DNA from: RGIG8775 sp045612185
Lineage (GTDB): Bacteria; Bacillota; Clostridia; Oscillospirales; CAG-272
Assembly: GCA_045612185.1 (NCBI GenBank)
Contig: JAZKYO010000052.1
Span: forward strand, 1 to 23,491
Reading direction: 5' to 3'
Length of the DNA stretch: 23,491 nt
Positions 8,012 through 15,736 of the stretch are shown piece by piece (position 1 is the first letter of the stretch; every line of letters begins with the position of its first letter). The position numbers and the translations under genes were made by a program. Under the pieces are notes generated by a model. That model saw only the letters and a list, made by a program, of their open reading frames with translations, was not told the origin of the DNA and made no database searches.

Positions 8012-8040
8012 ATTATAAAATAAATTTTTTGAAAAGAAAA
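8012..8040 (-). promoter_or_regulatory. Promoter of the nag operon, weak -35
   Basis: On the minus strand a perfect TATAAT (8012-8017 on the plus strand as ATTATA) lies 34 bases upstream of the first operon ATG. Seventeen bases further up is only TTTTCT (8035-8040), a poor -35. This combination is typical of promoters that need an activator; the direct repeats begin at the -35 edge. Confidence 0.55.
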
Positions 8041-8074
8041 TTGCGAAATCTGCACTTTTATATTGCAAAAATTG
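8040..8074. promoter_or_regulatory. Candidate AraC-family operator (two direct repeats 22 bp apart)
   Basis: ATTGCGAAATCTG (8040-8052) and ATTGCAAAAATTG (8062-8074) match at 10 of 13 positions and are offset by 22 bp, about two helical turns, as is common for AraC-type half sites. The first abuts the weak -35 of the divergent nag operon; the second covers the -35 of the regulator's own promoter. This would allow activation of the operon and autorepression. Inferred from sequence only. Confidence 0.45.
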
Positions 8075-8091
8075 AACACATATGTTAAAAT
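8063..8091 (+). promoter_or_regulatory. Promoter of the AraC-family regulator gene at 8123
   Basis: TTGCAA (8063-8068), 17-bp spacer, TAAAAT (8086-8091) with an extended -10 TG at 8083-8084. It supports the start at 8123 over the in-frame start at 8063, which would lie on the -35 box. Confidence 0.65.
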
Positions 8092-8122
8092 AGAAATAAT
8101 AGGAAAAAAAGGAGATACCGCA

Positions 8123-8914
8123 ATGCTGAACGATTATATTTATGAAACCGACCGAATGGTTTTTGCGCACAAGATTTCCAAGAACCTTCCTTGCGACTCA
8201 TATTCCACGCACACGCACAACTGCTATGAACTTATATATTTCCTTGACGGTGACGCGACGCACGTTATCGAGGACAGAAAATACAAGCTGAAAAAGGGCG
8301 ATCTTATACTGATACACCCTTTCAGATACCATTTTATACAGATAGACTCACCCGCAGACTACGAAAGATACAATATCCTTTTTGATATTGAAAAGCACGG
8401 TGTAGAAAGCGCGCTGCTTATTCCCGAGGACGTTGAGGTAATCAGCCTTGCGGGCAACGCCATAGCCGACGGTATTTTCCGCAAATGCGAATTTTATTAC
8501 GAAAACAGCGACAAAGAGACCTTTGAAAAAATTCTTTCGCATCTTCTTTCGGAGCTGTTTTACAACGTCAGCCTTTTCCCTGCCCCCTCCGCCGAAGAAA
8601 GCGGCACGCTGTCTCCGCTTATCTCCAAAGCTCTTGCCTATATAAACACGCGACTATGCGAAATAGCCAACATAGCCGAAGTGGCAGACCACCTTTTTGT
8701 AAGCGAGAGCTATCTTTTCAGGCTTTTCCAAAAGGAGCTTCATCGCACTCCCAAAAAGTACATAATGGAAAAGCGGTTACTAATGGCGCAAAAGCTTATT
8801 TCATCGGGTGAAAAGCCCACCGCGGTATGCGAAAAATGCGGTTTTTCCGACTACACCACCTTTTACCGCAATTACAACGCCTTTTTCGGCTGTTCCCCCT
8901 CAGAGCAGAGATAA
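8123..8914 (+). CDS. AraC-family transcriptional regulator with cupin sensor domain
   Basis: A 263-residue regulator. Residues about 15-95 form an AraC-type cupin sugar-binding domain (STHTHNCYEL with H30/H32, YKLKKGDLILIHPFRYH). Residues about 170-263 are the double helix-turn-helix domain: IAEVADHLFVSESYLFRLFQ for the first HTH and VCEKCGFSDYTTFYRNYNAFFGCSP for the second, the latter with the typical GF..Y..F...F....G.SP signature. The ATG at 8123 has AAGGAG eight bases upstream. It is divergent from the nag operon and upstream of the glycosidase gene, so it most likely senses a sugar from this pathway and controls both. Ligand unknown. Confidence 0.9.
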   Translation: MLNDYIYETDRMVFAHKISKNLPCDSYSTHTHNCYELIYFLDGDATHVIEDRKYKLKKGDLILIHPFRYHFIQIDSPADYERYNILFDIEKHGVESALLIPEDVEVISLAGNAIADGIFRKCEFYYENSDKETFEKILSHLLSELFYNVSLFPAPSAEESGTLSPLISKALAYINTRLCEIANIAEVADHLFVSESYLFRLFQKELHRTPKKYIMEKRLLMAQKLISSGEKPTAVCEKCGFSDYTTFYRNYNAFFGCSPSEQR

Positions 8915-8959
8915 CTAACAATTTGTTTGTTTTGTGCAAGAAAATGTTTGATTTCTGTA

Positions 8960-8988
8960 TTGAATACATCATGGGAAAATGTTATAAT
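8960..8988 (+). promoter_or_regulatory. Promoter for the glycosidase-ygjV unit
   Basis: TTGAAT (8960-8965), 17-bp spacer, TATAAT (8983-8988), with an extended -10 TG at 8980-8981. Upstream, TGCAAGAAAATG (8935-8946) loosely resembles the repeat units at 8040-8074 and could be another regulator site, though the match is weak. Confidence 0.75.
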
Positions 8989-9017
8989 CAAAAAGATATA
9001 TACATAAGGAGACTGTT

Positions 9018-10754
9018 ATGAGTAATTTTTTTGTAAAATACAAAAACGGAGATGTGAAACAGTTTGACGTTTCGCCCAATACCGACGCAAACGGTGTAGC
9101 GAAATACGAATTCAACTCCGACGTAGACTACTCTGAGGCAGAATACGTTGAATACTCCATGCACGACTTTCCCATATCCGCGGGCGACGAGGGATTTTTC
9201 CTTATTCCCTCCGGAAACAAGGGGTGTAGAAACCGAGAATTTGCCCTTGGGTATTTTAAGGAGCGCGATGATGACTCATCAATTCTGAAAAACTGCTTTC
9301 TTCAAATATACGGCTTTAAGCACTTTGACCTTTTGAGGTCGGTTATAGTAACGGGGATGCCTTTTGACGCACAATTTTGTATGTTTGTAAAAGACAACAA
9401 GTACCGCTTTACTCTTCGCTTTGCTACAAGCGGAGAAACACCTTACGAGCCGATAAAGCTTGAGGTACACGACTTGCGCGGCGCGGATCTCGGGTACTCC
9501 GACATGGCAAGAGTTTACCGCGAATATCAGCTTGCTCACGGCTATAAGGCAATAAGAGACAAGCTTACCCCCGAGCTTGAGTATGCCGCTCAAGCCCCCA
9601 ATATCCGCATTCGTATGGGTTGGAAGCCCGTTCCCTGCCAGGTAATACACCAGACCCCCGAAACCGAGCCGCCCATGCACACCGCCTGCACCTTTGACGA
9701 CATTATCGCTCTTATGGAGGAATACAAGGCGCGCGGAATAGAAAAGGCGGAAATTTGCCTTGTGGGCTGGAACTCCAAGGGGCACGACGGAAGATGGCCG
9801 CAGGTTCTTCCCATTGACGGGGAATTTGGCGGCGAGGAGGGGCTAAGACGCGCCATAAAGCGAGCTGACGAGCTTGGATACATAATTACCAACCACACCA
9901 ACATCACCGACAACTACACCATAGCCGACTGCTACGACGAGTCAATCATAACACGCAAAAAAGACGGAACGCTTGAGGTTGAGTCTACCCGTTGGGCGGG
10001 CGGACGCACCTACAACATCTGCCCCGAGTACGCTTGGAAAACCTATCACAGAATGCACGATCAGGTCAAAGCGCTCGGTTTTCGCGGCACGCAGTACATT
10101 GACGTTATGACCTGCCTCCCTGTGCGCGCCTGCTATCACGAGGACCACCCCGTAAACAAAAAAGAGTGCGGAGAGTACTACGATAAAATCTTTAAGGCGG
10201 CTCACGACATGTTCGGCGCGTCGGGAAGCGAGGGCTCTTACGACCACTCGTTAAGGAATTGCGATTTTACGCTTTACGTTTCCTTCCTTGACTATCTCAA
10301 TGACATATACGAGGAGAGACCCACACTGAAACGCCACCCGTTCTGTGAAAAATATATTCCCTTCTGGCAGCTTGTCTACCACGGAATTATTCTTTCAAAC
10401 CCCTACACCAGAACCATAAACGCGCTTCTCAGCAGCGAAAAAGCCGACATGCTTAAGGTTATCGAGTACGGTGGAAAGCCACAGATGTACTACTACGGTC
10501 ATTTTGTTGACGACGGCACAAACTGGCTTGGCAAGGTTGACTTGCACTGCCACACCGCGGAAGAACGCGCGGAAAGTGCCGACGTGGTCAAGAAAACTCT
10601 TGACATCTGGAACGAAATGAGTTATCTCCAATTCGAGTTTATGGAAAAGCACGAGGAGATTTCTGACGGCGTATTCGCAGTGACCTATTCCGACGGAAGC
10701 GTGGTTACCGTTGACTACAACAATATGACTTATTCATTAAAGAAGGCGAAATAA
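9018..10754 (+). CDS. Probable cytoplasmic TIM-barrel glycoside hydrolase (DUF5696/GH129/GH101-like)
   Basis: A 578-residue protein without signal peptide or membrane segment. The first roughly 150 residues look like a beta-sandwich; residues about 190-530 look like a (beta/alpha)8 barrel, with IRMGWKPVP (197-206) and LVGWNSKGHDGRWPQVLP (248-265) resembling the GW...GHDG..P segments I associate with DUF5696/GH129/GH101 relatives. Candidate catalytic acids are D362 in GTQYIDVMT and E405 in ASGSEGSYDH. Family members known to me remove alpha-linked N-acetylgalactosamine, and a GH129 enzyme of bifidobacteria is intracellular; that would fit the nearby nagA/nagB genes. Own consensus promoter, AAGGAG seven bases before the ATG, one base between its stop and the ygjV-like ATG. 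Family placement is from memory of motifs, so activity is a hypothesis. Confidence 0.6.
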   Translation: MSNFFVKYKNGDVKQFDVSPNTDANGVAKYEFNSDVDYSEAEYVEYSMHDFPISAGDEGFFLIPSGNKGCRNREFALGYFKERDDDSSILKNCFLQIYGFKHFDLLRSVIVTGMPFDAQFCMFVKDNKYRFTLRFATSGETPYEPIKLEVHDLRGADLGYSDMARVYREYQLAHGYKAIRDKLTPELEYAAQAPNIRIRMGWKPVPCQVIHQTPETEPPMHTACTFDDIIALMEEYKARGIEKAEICLVGWNSKGHDGRWPQVLPIDGEFGGEEGLRRAIKRADELGYIITNHTNITDNYTIADCYDESIITRKKDGTLEVESTRWAGGRTYNICPEYAWKTYHRMHDQVKALGFRGTQYIDVMTCLPVRACYHEDHPVNKKECGEYYDKIFKAAHDMFGASGSEGSYDHSLRNCDFTLYVSFLDYLNDIYEERPTLKRHPFCEKYIPFWQLVYHGIILSNPYTRTINALLSSEKADMLKVIEYGGKPQMYYYGHFVDDGTNWLGKVDLHCHTAEERAESADVVKKTLDIWNEMSYLQFEFMEKHEEISDGVFAVTYSDGSVVTVDYNNMTYSLKKAK

Positions 10755-10755
10755 T

Positions 10756-11322
10756 ATGGGAGACGTTATAACAAAGATTTTCGGTGATTTCGGAAGTATG
10801 TCCACCGCGCAAATAGTTGCGCAAATCTTTGGGCTTATCGGAATCGCGGTATTTTTGCTCTGTTTCCAGTTCAAGGAGATGAAAACCGCCAGAAAAATAA
10901 AAATGGCGGTAGACGTTATATGGGCAATTCACTATTTTCTGCTTGGAGGATATCCTGCATTTGCCATAAACGTAATATGCTTTTTCCGCGAGATAGTTTT
11001 TATTAACAGCGACAAAAAATTCTTCTCGGGCAAGATATGGCTGTATATCTTTATTGTCTTTAATCTTGCCTCGGCAGTGTTGACGTGGAAGAACATTTTC
11101 AGCCTTCTCCCAGCCGTAACCGCTTGCATTGCCACCTACTCGTTCTGGCAAAAAAACATCAAAAAAGCCCGTGTTCTTGCCCTTACAAACAACGCGCTGA
11201 TGTTTACCTATGACATTACCATGGAAAACATTTCTTACATGGGGCTTATCAGCGAATCGTTGGCATTCTGTTCTGTAATAATTGCAATTATCAGACACAG
11301 AAAAAGCAAGGAAACCGAATAA
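10756..11322 (+). CDS. YgjV-family inner membrane protein
   Basis: A 188-residue membrane protein of the YgjV (Imp-YgjV) family. Several hydrophobic segments are visible: about residues 17-37, 48-63, 67-80, 93-112, 113-127 and 160-177. Family features include the DVIWAIHYFLLGGY stretch with a charged/aromatic pattern, ICFFREIVF, and a tryptophan-rich TWKNIFSLLPA segment before ATYSFWQK. Function is unknown for the family. The ATG is one base after the glycosidase stop with AAGAAGG inside that gene's end, so the two are co-transcribed. A second, shorter member lies at 16283-16795. Confidence 0.8.
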   Translation: MGDVITKIFGDFGSMSTAQIVAQIFGLIGIAVFLLCFQFKEMKTARKIKMAVDVIWAIHYFLLGGYPAFAINVICFFREIVFINSDKKFFSGKIWLYIFIVFNLASAVLTWKNIFSLLPAVTACIATYSFWQKNIKKARVLALTNNALMFTYDITMENISYMGLISESLAFCSVIIAIIRHRKSKETE

Positions 11323-11355
11323 AACAAAAAGCGGATTTTATCCGCTTTTTGTTTT
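11321..11355 (+). terminator. Strong hairpin terminator after the glycosidase-ygjV unit
   Basis: A 16-bp perfect stem AAAACAAAAAGCGGAT / ATCCGCTTTTTGTTTT with a TTT loop; the last stop codon lies on its left foot. The T-rich right arm serves as the terminator tail. Confidence 0.9.
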
Positions 11356-11389
11356 AATTGTAAATCTTTCTAATCTTTCAAAAACCCTC

Positions 11390-11418
11390 TTGAAGTCGGT
11401 AGGTTTTTATGATATACT
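11390..11418 (+). promoter_or_regulatory. Promoter for the yhaO-yhaN operon
   Basis: TTGAAG (11390-11395), 17-bp spacer, TATACT (11413-11418) with extended -10 TG at 11410-11411, followed by GGAGG and the ATG at 11452. Confidence 0.75.
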
Positions 11419-11451
11419 TATTATGTATATTTATATAGTGGAGGAAACTTA

Positions 11452-12564
11452 ATGCTTAAGATCTTACATTGCGCCGATCTGCATCTCGACAGCCCTTTTT
11501 CGGGGCTTGATCCAATACAAAGTGAAAAAAGACGCGAAGAACAACGCGAGCTTCTCCGCGCTCTCATTTGCTACATAAGAAATCAACACATTGACCTCGT
11601 TCTTATTGCGGGAGACCTTTTTGACAGCGGTTTTACAAACGCTCAAACAGTAAAATACACCGCGGATATGCTTGCCACAGTGGGCTGCCCCGTAGTTATT
11701 TCTCCCGGCAACCACGACCCTTACGTTAAAAACGGAATATATTCAAACGGATTTCCCGACAACGTTTTCATATTTGACAGTGAGGAGCTTTCTTCATTTG
11801 ACTTTGAAAATATCGGAGTCAGCGTCTGGGGATACGCCTTTACCTCGCGTTCCTACGAGGAGCATCCGCTTGCTCGGGAGTACAGCGTAAACAAGGACCG
11901 TCTTAACCTCTTGTGCGCTCACGCTGACACCGTTCAGGCGTTGTCAAAATACGCGCCCATTACCCAACGCGAGCTTGAGGATTCTCCTTTTGCCTACGCC
12001 GCGCTCGGGCACGTACACAACGCTCCGCCTGTTGTAATTTACAACGGAACGCTTACCGCTTATTGCGGTTGCGCTGAGGGCAGAAGCTTTGATGAGTTGG
12101 ATTTTGGCGGTGCGATTCTGCTTGAAATTGACGACAGCAAACAAATTACGCCTAAAAAAGTGCGTCTCGCAAAGCGCAGATACATGATAGAAAAGGTAGA
12201 CGTAACTGGGGCTGAAAGCGACACCGAGATTATTGAAAAAATCCGTCAGCGCATCGCATTAAAGACCTATCAGGACGACACCTCGCTCAGAGTTCAGCTT
12301 TACGGCGGAGTAAATCCCGAGTACGCCCCAAACCTTAAGATGATACGTGACTCAATAAGTGGGCTGTATTCGCTTGAAATTAAGGACGAAACGGTTCCCG
12401 CCTTTGACGAGGAAAAGCTTGCCGAAACAATAAACGTGCGAGGCGAGTTCTGCAGAACGCTTTTAAAAACCATACGTGAGGGTACCGCTGAGGAACGTGA
12501 AACCGCTACGCTTGCCCTTCGTCTCGGTCTTGCGGCGCTTGACGACAAGCCTATCCTGATTTGA
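11452..12564 (+). CDS. yhaO: YhaO/SbcD-like DNA repair exonuclease (metallophosphoesterase)
   Basis: A 370-residue calcineurin-like metallophosphoesterase of the SbcD/Mre11/YhaO group. All metal-binding motifs are present: HCADLHLD (D9, H11), IAGDLFDSG (D55), SPGNHDPY (N87, H88), CAHAD (H157) and ALGHVH (H187, H189). Such enzymes are Mn-dependent DNA exo/endonucleases working with an SMC-like ATPase. The partner ATPase gene begins 15 bases downstream, matching the yhaO-yhaN pair of Bacillus. The C-terminal about 120 residues (after the LAKRRYMI segment) form the capping/partner-binding region. GGAGG lies before the ATG. The symbol is by family and synteny; an sbcD name is also used for such genes. 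Confidence 0.9.
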   Translation: MLKILHCADLHLDSPFSGLDPIQSEKRREEQRELLRALICYIRNQHIDLVLIAGDLFDSGFTNAQTVKYTADMLATVGCPVVISPGNHDPYVKNGIYSNGFPDNVFIFDSEELSSFDFENIGVSVWGYAFTSRSYEEHPLAREYSVNKDRLNLLCAHADTVQALSKYAPITQRELEDSPFAYAALGHVHNAPPVVIYNGTLTAYCGCAEGRSFDELDFGGAILLEIDDSKQITPKKVRLAKRRYMIEKVDVTGAESDTEIIEKIRQRIALKTYQDDTSLRVQLYGGVNPEYAPNLKMIRDSISGLYSLEIKDETVPAFDEEKLAETINVRGEFCRTLLKTIREGTAEERETATLALRLGLAALDDKPILI

Positions 12565-12579
12565 TGAAAGGACAGACAG

Positions 12580-14961
12580 ATGAGAATAGATAAAATTACG
12601 ATAAGCGAATTCGGTGCGCTTAAAAACCGCTCCTTCGCCCTCACCGACGGAATCAATATTTTTGAGGGTCAGAATGAGTCAGGAAAAAGCACCGTGGTAT
12701 CTTTCATCCGTTTTATGCTTTACGGAATGCCAAAAAGAACCGCATCCACCGAGATTTCCGACCGCGACAGGTGGCTCTCGTGGGACAACCTTACCGCGGA
12801 AGGAAGCATGGAGATAACTCTTCCCGACGGAAGCTTTAAAATTGAAAGAAGATACCGCGTTATGGGTGACACGGCGCGCGACTGTATTGACGAATGCAAA
12901 ATTATTGACCTTGCCACCGGTACAGAAGTCTTTAAAGACGAAGTGCCCGGAAAGGTATTCTTAGGTATCACTCCCGAGGTATACGACAGCACATCTTGCG
13001 TGCGCCAGCTTGAATGCGCAAATATTGACGGTGTGTCGGTACGTTCTTCTATCGAAAACCTTCTGCTTTCGGCTGACGAAAAGATAGATACCAAAAAGGC
13101 TCAGGCAAATCTTGACAAAATAAGACGTACTCTTTTGCACAAAAGCGCAAAAGGCGGACAGATTTACGAGCTTGAACTCAAAAAAGCCGAGCTTTTGGCG
13201 GTTCTTACAAAGGCAAAAGAGGACGCCGAGGTTATTATTTCAAAGCAAAACGCGGTTGCTCATCTTATTGAGCTTGAAAACGGACACGAGCAAAACGCCA
13301 TCGCTTTTGCCGAAAAAATCAGAGTTTACGAAAACTGCGTGATTCTTAAACGCTTTATCGAGCTTCACGCCGAGGAGGACGAAATACGAAAGCTTCGCTC
13401 CTCGCTTGACGAGCTTACCGCCACTCGCGGATTCTTCGGAAAGCTTCCCGACAGACCGCTTATTGACAGCTTTGCCGATACCGAAAGGGCTGTAATCTCC
13501 GCTTCGGACAAGCTGGGAGTAGCCAAGGGTGAGTCAGCCAATGCTGACGCTTCGCCATGCGGTGACAGAGCACTTGCGGCTATACACGAAAAAGCAGAGC
13601 AAGACGGCGGAAAGACGGCTATTACCGAAACGGCACGAAAGCTGCTCAAAAAGCAAAAAAGCGCAGTTTCGGCAGCGGTATTTCTGTATATTCTCGGCAC
13701 GGTTTTACTGTTAGCGGGAGCAGTTGTTCTTCTTGCGCCCATGATTCCTGTTGACCTTTCTTCTTTGCTTGCGCTTATTCCCCTGCCCGTTATGCTTCGC
13801 ACCTATATTTTTGCGGGTGTGGCGGCGCTTGGCACGCTTCTCTTTATCATAGCCATAACGCGCAGTGCGGCGGCTTCAAAGAGAGCCAAGGAGCGTTTCG
13901 CTCTGTTCGCTAAGTACAGCCTAAATACAAAGACAGCGGAAACAGGCGAGCTCGAGGAGCATCTTGACAAGTGCCGTGAAAGCTACGAGCTTTGCGTTAA
14001 GCACGACGCGGCTTGCGCGATTGCCAAAGCAAAACACGAAGAGGCTAAGGCTGCTCTTGATACTGAAATTGACAAAGCCCTCGGGCTTCTCGCTTCGGTT
14101 GATACCGCTTGCGATGAGAGAGAGCCTCAAAAGCTTGTTGAAATTCTTCAAAAGCGTCGCGGAGAGCTTATTGAAATCTGTGACGCAAAGGAAACTCTGG
14201 AGCTTGAGCTTAAGAGCCGTCAGAGTGCCGCGCTTTCGGTAAAGAGCTCTCTTGATGAGTACAACGAAGCCGAGCTTAAAGACAGTATTCCTAATGACAC
14301 CGATATTATTGCCGTAGCTACCAAAACCGACCCTGCCGACTTAAAGCGCAGATACGATTTCTCACACGGTCAGCACAACTCCACCATGCAAAAGCGCATT
14401 GAGGTTGAAAAGGAGCTTGTAGCGCTGAATGCTACCGCGCAAGACCCCGCAAAGCTTGACACAGAATACAACGGCGTTTGCGCTGAGCTTGAAAATTGCA
14501 GAAAGCTTCACGATGCGCTGGTTATGGCTATCGACGCAATAACCGTTTCCGCAGACACCATCAGACGAAACGTAACGCCCACCATAAGAGGTCAGGCAAG
14601 CAGTATTATCGAAAAGCTGACTGCCGGCAAATACGGCGAGCTTGGGCTTGACACAGACTTAAAAATCACCGTAAGCGTAAACGACTCAACAAAGAGTATT
14701 GACGCATTGAGCAAGGGTACGCGCGATGCGGCTTACATCTCTCTCCGCATGGCGCTTGTAGACCTTATTTGCACCAAGAATCCTCCCCCGTTGATTTTTG
14801 ACGAGGGATTCTCCCTGCTTGACGACGTGCGCACAAAAAATATGCTGACTATGCTTTACGCATACGCCCAGCACGACGGACAGTGCTTGCTTTTCACCTG
14901 TCATACGCGCGAGACGGAGCTTCTTAAAAAAATCGGTGAGTTCAACCATGTAGTACTTTAA
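12580..14961 (+). CDS. yhaN: YhaN/SbcC-like ATPase with central membrane hairpin
   Basis: A 793-residue split ABC-type ATPase. Walker A GQNESGKST (30-38) is near the N-terminus; an ABC signature-like LSKGTRDAAY (about 708-717) and Walker B PLIFDEGFSLLD (about 738-749) are near the C-terminus, with TCHTRE as the switch His. Between them are charged helical, coiled-coil-like stretches interrupted by two hydrophobic segments (about residues 362-385 and 403-425), as in Bacillus YhaN, which is membrane associated. Shorter than Bacillus YhaN (about 960 residues) because the coiled coils are reduced. Partner of the YhaO-like nuclease encoded just upstream; GAAAGGA precedes the ATG. Confidence 0.87.
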   Translation: MRIDKITISEFGALKNRSFALTDGINIFEGQNESGKSTVVSFIRFMLYGMPKRTASTEISDRDRWLSWDNLTAEGSMEITLPDGSFKIERRYRVMGDTARDCIDECKIIDLATGTEVFKDEVPGKVFLGITPEVYDSTSCVRQLECANIDGVSVRSSIENLLLSADEKIDTKKAQANLDKIRRTLLHKSAKGGQIYELELKKAELLAVLTKAKEDAEVIISKQNAVAHLIELENGHEQNAIAFAEKIRVYENCVILKRFIELHAEEDEIRKLRSSLDELTATRGFFGKLPDRPLIDSFADTERAVISASDKLGVAKGESANADASPCGDRALAAIHEKAEQDGGKTAITETARKLLKKQKSAVSAAVFLYILGTVLLLAGAVVLLAPMIPVDLSSLLALIPLPVMLRTYIFAGVAALGTLLFIIAITRSAAASKRAKERFALFAKYSLNTKTAETGELEEHLDKCRESYELCVKHDAACAIAKAKHEEAKAALDTEIDKALGLLASVDTACDEREPQKLVEILQKRRGELIEICDAKETLELELKSRQSAALSVKSSLDEYNEAELKDSIPNDTDIIAVATKTDPADLKRRYDFSHGQHNSTMQKRIEVEKELVALNATAQDPAKLDTEYNGVCAELENCRKLHDALVMAIDAITVSADTIRRNVTPTIRGQASSIIEKLTAGKYGELGLDTDLKITVSVNDSTKSIDALSKGTRDAAYISLRMALVDLICTKNPPPLIFDEGFSLLDDVRTKNMLTMLYAYAQHDGQCLLFTCHTRETELLKKIGEFNHVVL

Positions 14962-14966
14962 TATTT

Positions 14967-14993
14967 ATCCCCCGCAATGCGGGGGATTTTTTC
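14967..14993 (+). terminator. Rho-independent terminator after yhaN
   Basis: Nine-bp GC-rich stem ATCCCCCGC / GCGGGGGAT with an AAT loop and a run of six T, starting five bases after the yhaN stop. Confidence 0.95.
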
Positions 14994-15002
14994 ACAAAAG
15001 AC

Positions 15003-15031
15003 TTGATTTTTTTCTGAAGTAGTGATATAAT
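15003..15031 (+). promoter_or_regulatory. Promoter of the riboswitch-controlled B12 uptake unit
   Basis: TTGATT (15003-15008), 17-bp spacer, TATAAT (15026-15031), extended -10 TG at 15023-15024. Predicted start near 15038, so the leader ahead of the first ATG is about 275 bases. Confidence 0.8.
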
Positions 15032-15061
15032 CATTACAACAAAGAAAAGAATAAACACAGT

Positions 15062-15244
15062 TCATCCGTTTTTCGGTTGTCGGGTCCGCGAGTCGGACTC
15101 GGGGATAAGGAAATTGCAGTGAGAATCTGCAGCAACAGCCATTGCCGTAACGCTTAAAGCCAAGTCGGAATGCTTATCGTTCTGTGCCAATAAAAGTCTC
15201 TTGGGCAAGTGGGGAGACGTGGCGTCGGATACGGCAGGGTATCC
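15062..15244 (+). promoter_or_regulatory. Cobalamin riboswitch
   Basis: The leader carries the conserved string of cobalamin aptamer elements in the right order: GGAA (15109-15112), GTGAGAATCTGCAGC (15119-15133), the GCCGTAAC region (15144-15151), AAGCC..GTCGGAA (15157-15170) and a B12-box-like AAGTGGGGAGACGTGGC (15207-15223; family consensus resembles AAGCCAGGAGACCTGCC). A hairpin GGATAC/GTATCC (15227-15232 with 15239-15244) follows and its loop can pair with TGCCGT (15143-15148), as expected of the L5-L13 kissing contact. Binding of adenosyl- or methylcobalamin should reduce expression of the two genes downstream. Aptamer boundaries are approximate. Confidence 0.87.
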
Positions 15245-15256
15245 TTTTGTCTCGTT

Positions 15257-15283
15257 GCACCCATTGGAGGGTGCTTTTATTTT
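15257..15283 (+). terminator. Attenuator hairpin of the cobalamin riboswitch
   Basis: Stem GCACCC / GGGTGC (15257-15262 with 15269-15274), six-base loop, then TTTTATTTTT. It lies between the aptamer and the first start codon, so it is the likely expression platform. No obvious competing antiterminator was worked out by hand. Confidence 0.75.
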
Positions 15284-15313
15284 TACCTTTTCTAAAAAGA
15301 AAGGATTGATATT

Positions 15314-15736
15314 ATGAAAAAAACAGTTTGTTTAGCTTTAATAACGGTTTTACTTCTGTCTCTCTTTGCGGTTTCCTACACCAAAGACGTAGACACCGAC
15401 CTGCTTTGGAAAGACGCGATATATACCGAGGACACAACCTTTGGCGACGGTGCCACAACGGTTGAGGTAGAGGTGAAAGCAGGCAATAAATCGGTTACCT
15501 TTACACTTAAAACCGACAAAACCATTCTCGGTGACGCGCTGATTGAGCATAGTCTCATTGACGGTGAGGAGGGGCAGTTTGGTCTGTATATAAAATCCGT
15601 CAACGGAATAATTGCCGACTACGACGTTGACCAAAGCTATTGGGGCTTCTACCAAAACGGCGAGTACATGCTGACCGGTGTGGACGGCACAGAATTTGAA
15701 AACGGAGATCGTTACGAGCTTGTTTACACGAAATAA
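15314..15736 (+). CDS. Secreted DUF4430 (transcobalamin-C-like) protein, candidate cobalamin binder
   Basis: A 140-residue exported protein. Residues 1-21 are a Sec signal peptide (KK, then a hydrophobic core about 5-20); there is no lipobox cysteine at the cleavage zone, so lipid anchoring is not evident. The rest is a DUF4430 domain, recognisable by the C-terminal pattern SYWGFYQNGEYMLTGVDG...NGDRYELVYT (108-139). The same YW....G......GD..... pattern ends the C-terminal domain of human transcobalamin and intrinsic factor. Placed directly under a cobalamin riboswitch and overlapping a transporter S component, it probably captures B12-type molecules outside the membrane. AGAAAGG precedes the ATG by about nine bases. 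Binding is inferred. Confidence 0.82.
   Translation: MKKTVCLALITVLLLSLFAVSYTKDVDTDLLWKDAIYTEDTTFGDGATTVEVEVKAGNKSVTFTLKTDKTILGDALIEHSLIDGEEGQFGLYIKSVNGIIADYDVDQSYWGFYQNGEYMLTGVDGTEFENGDRYELVYTK

Noticed and set aside
8063..8122. Upstream extension of the AraC-family frame at 8063
   Set aside because: It starts on the -35 box of its promoter; the ATG at 8123 has AAGGAG and begins a standard-length regulator.
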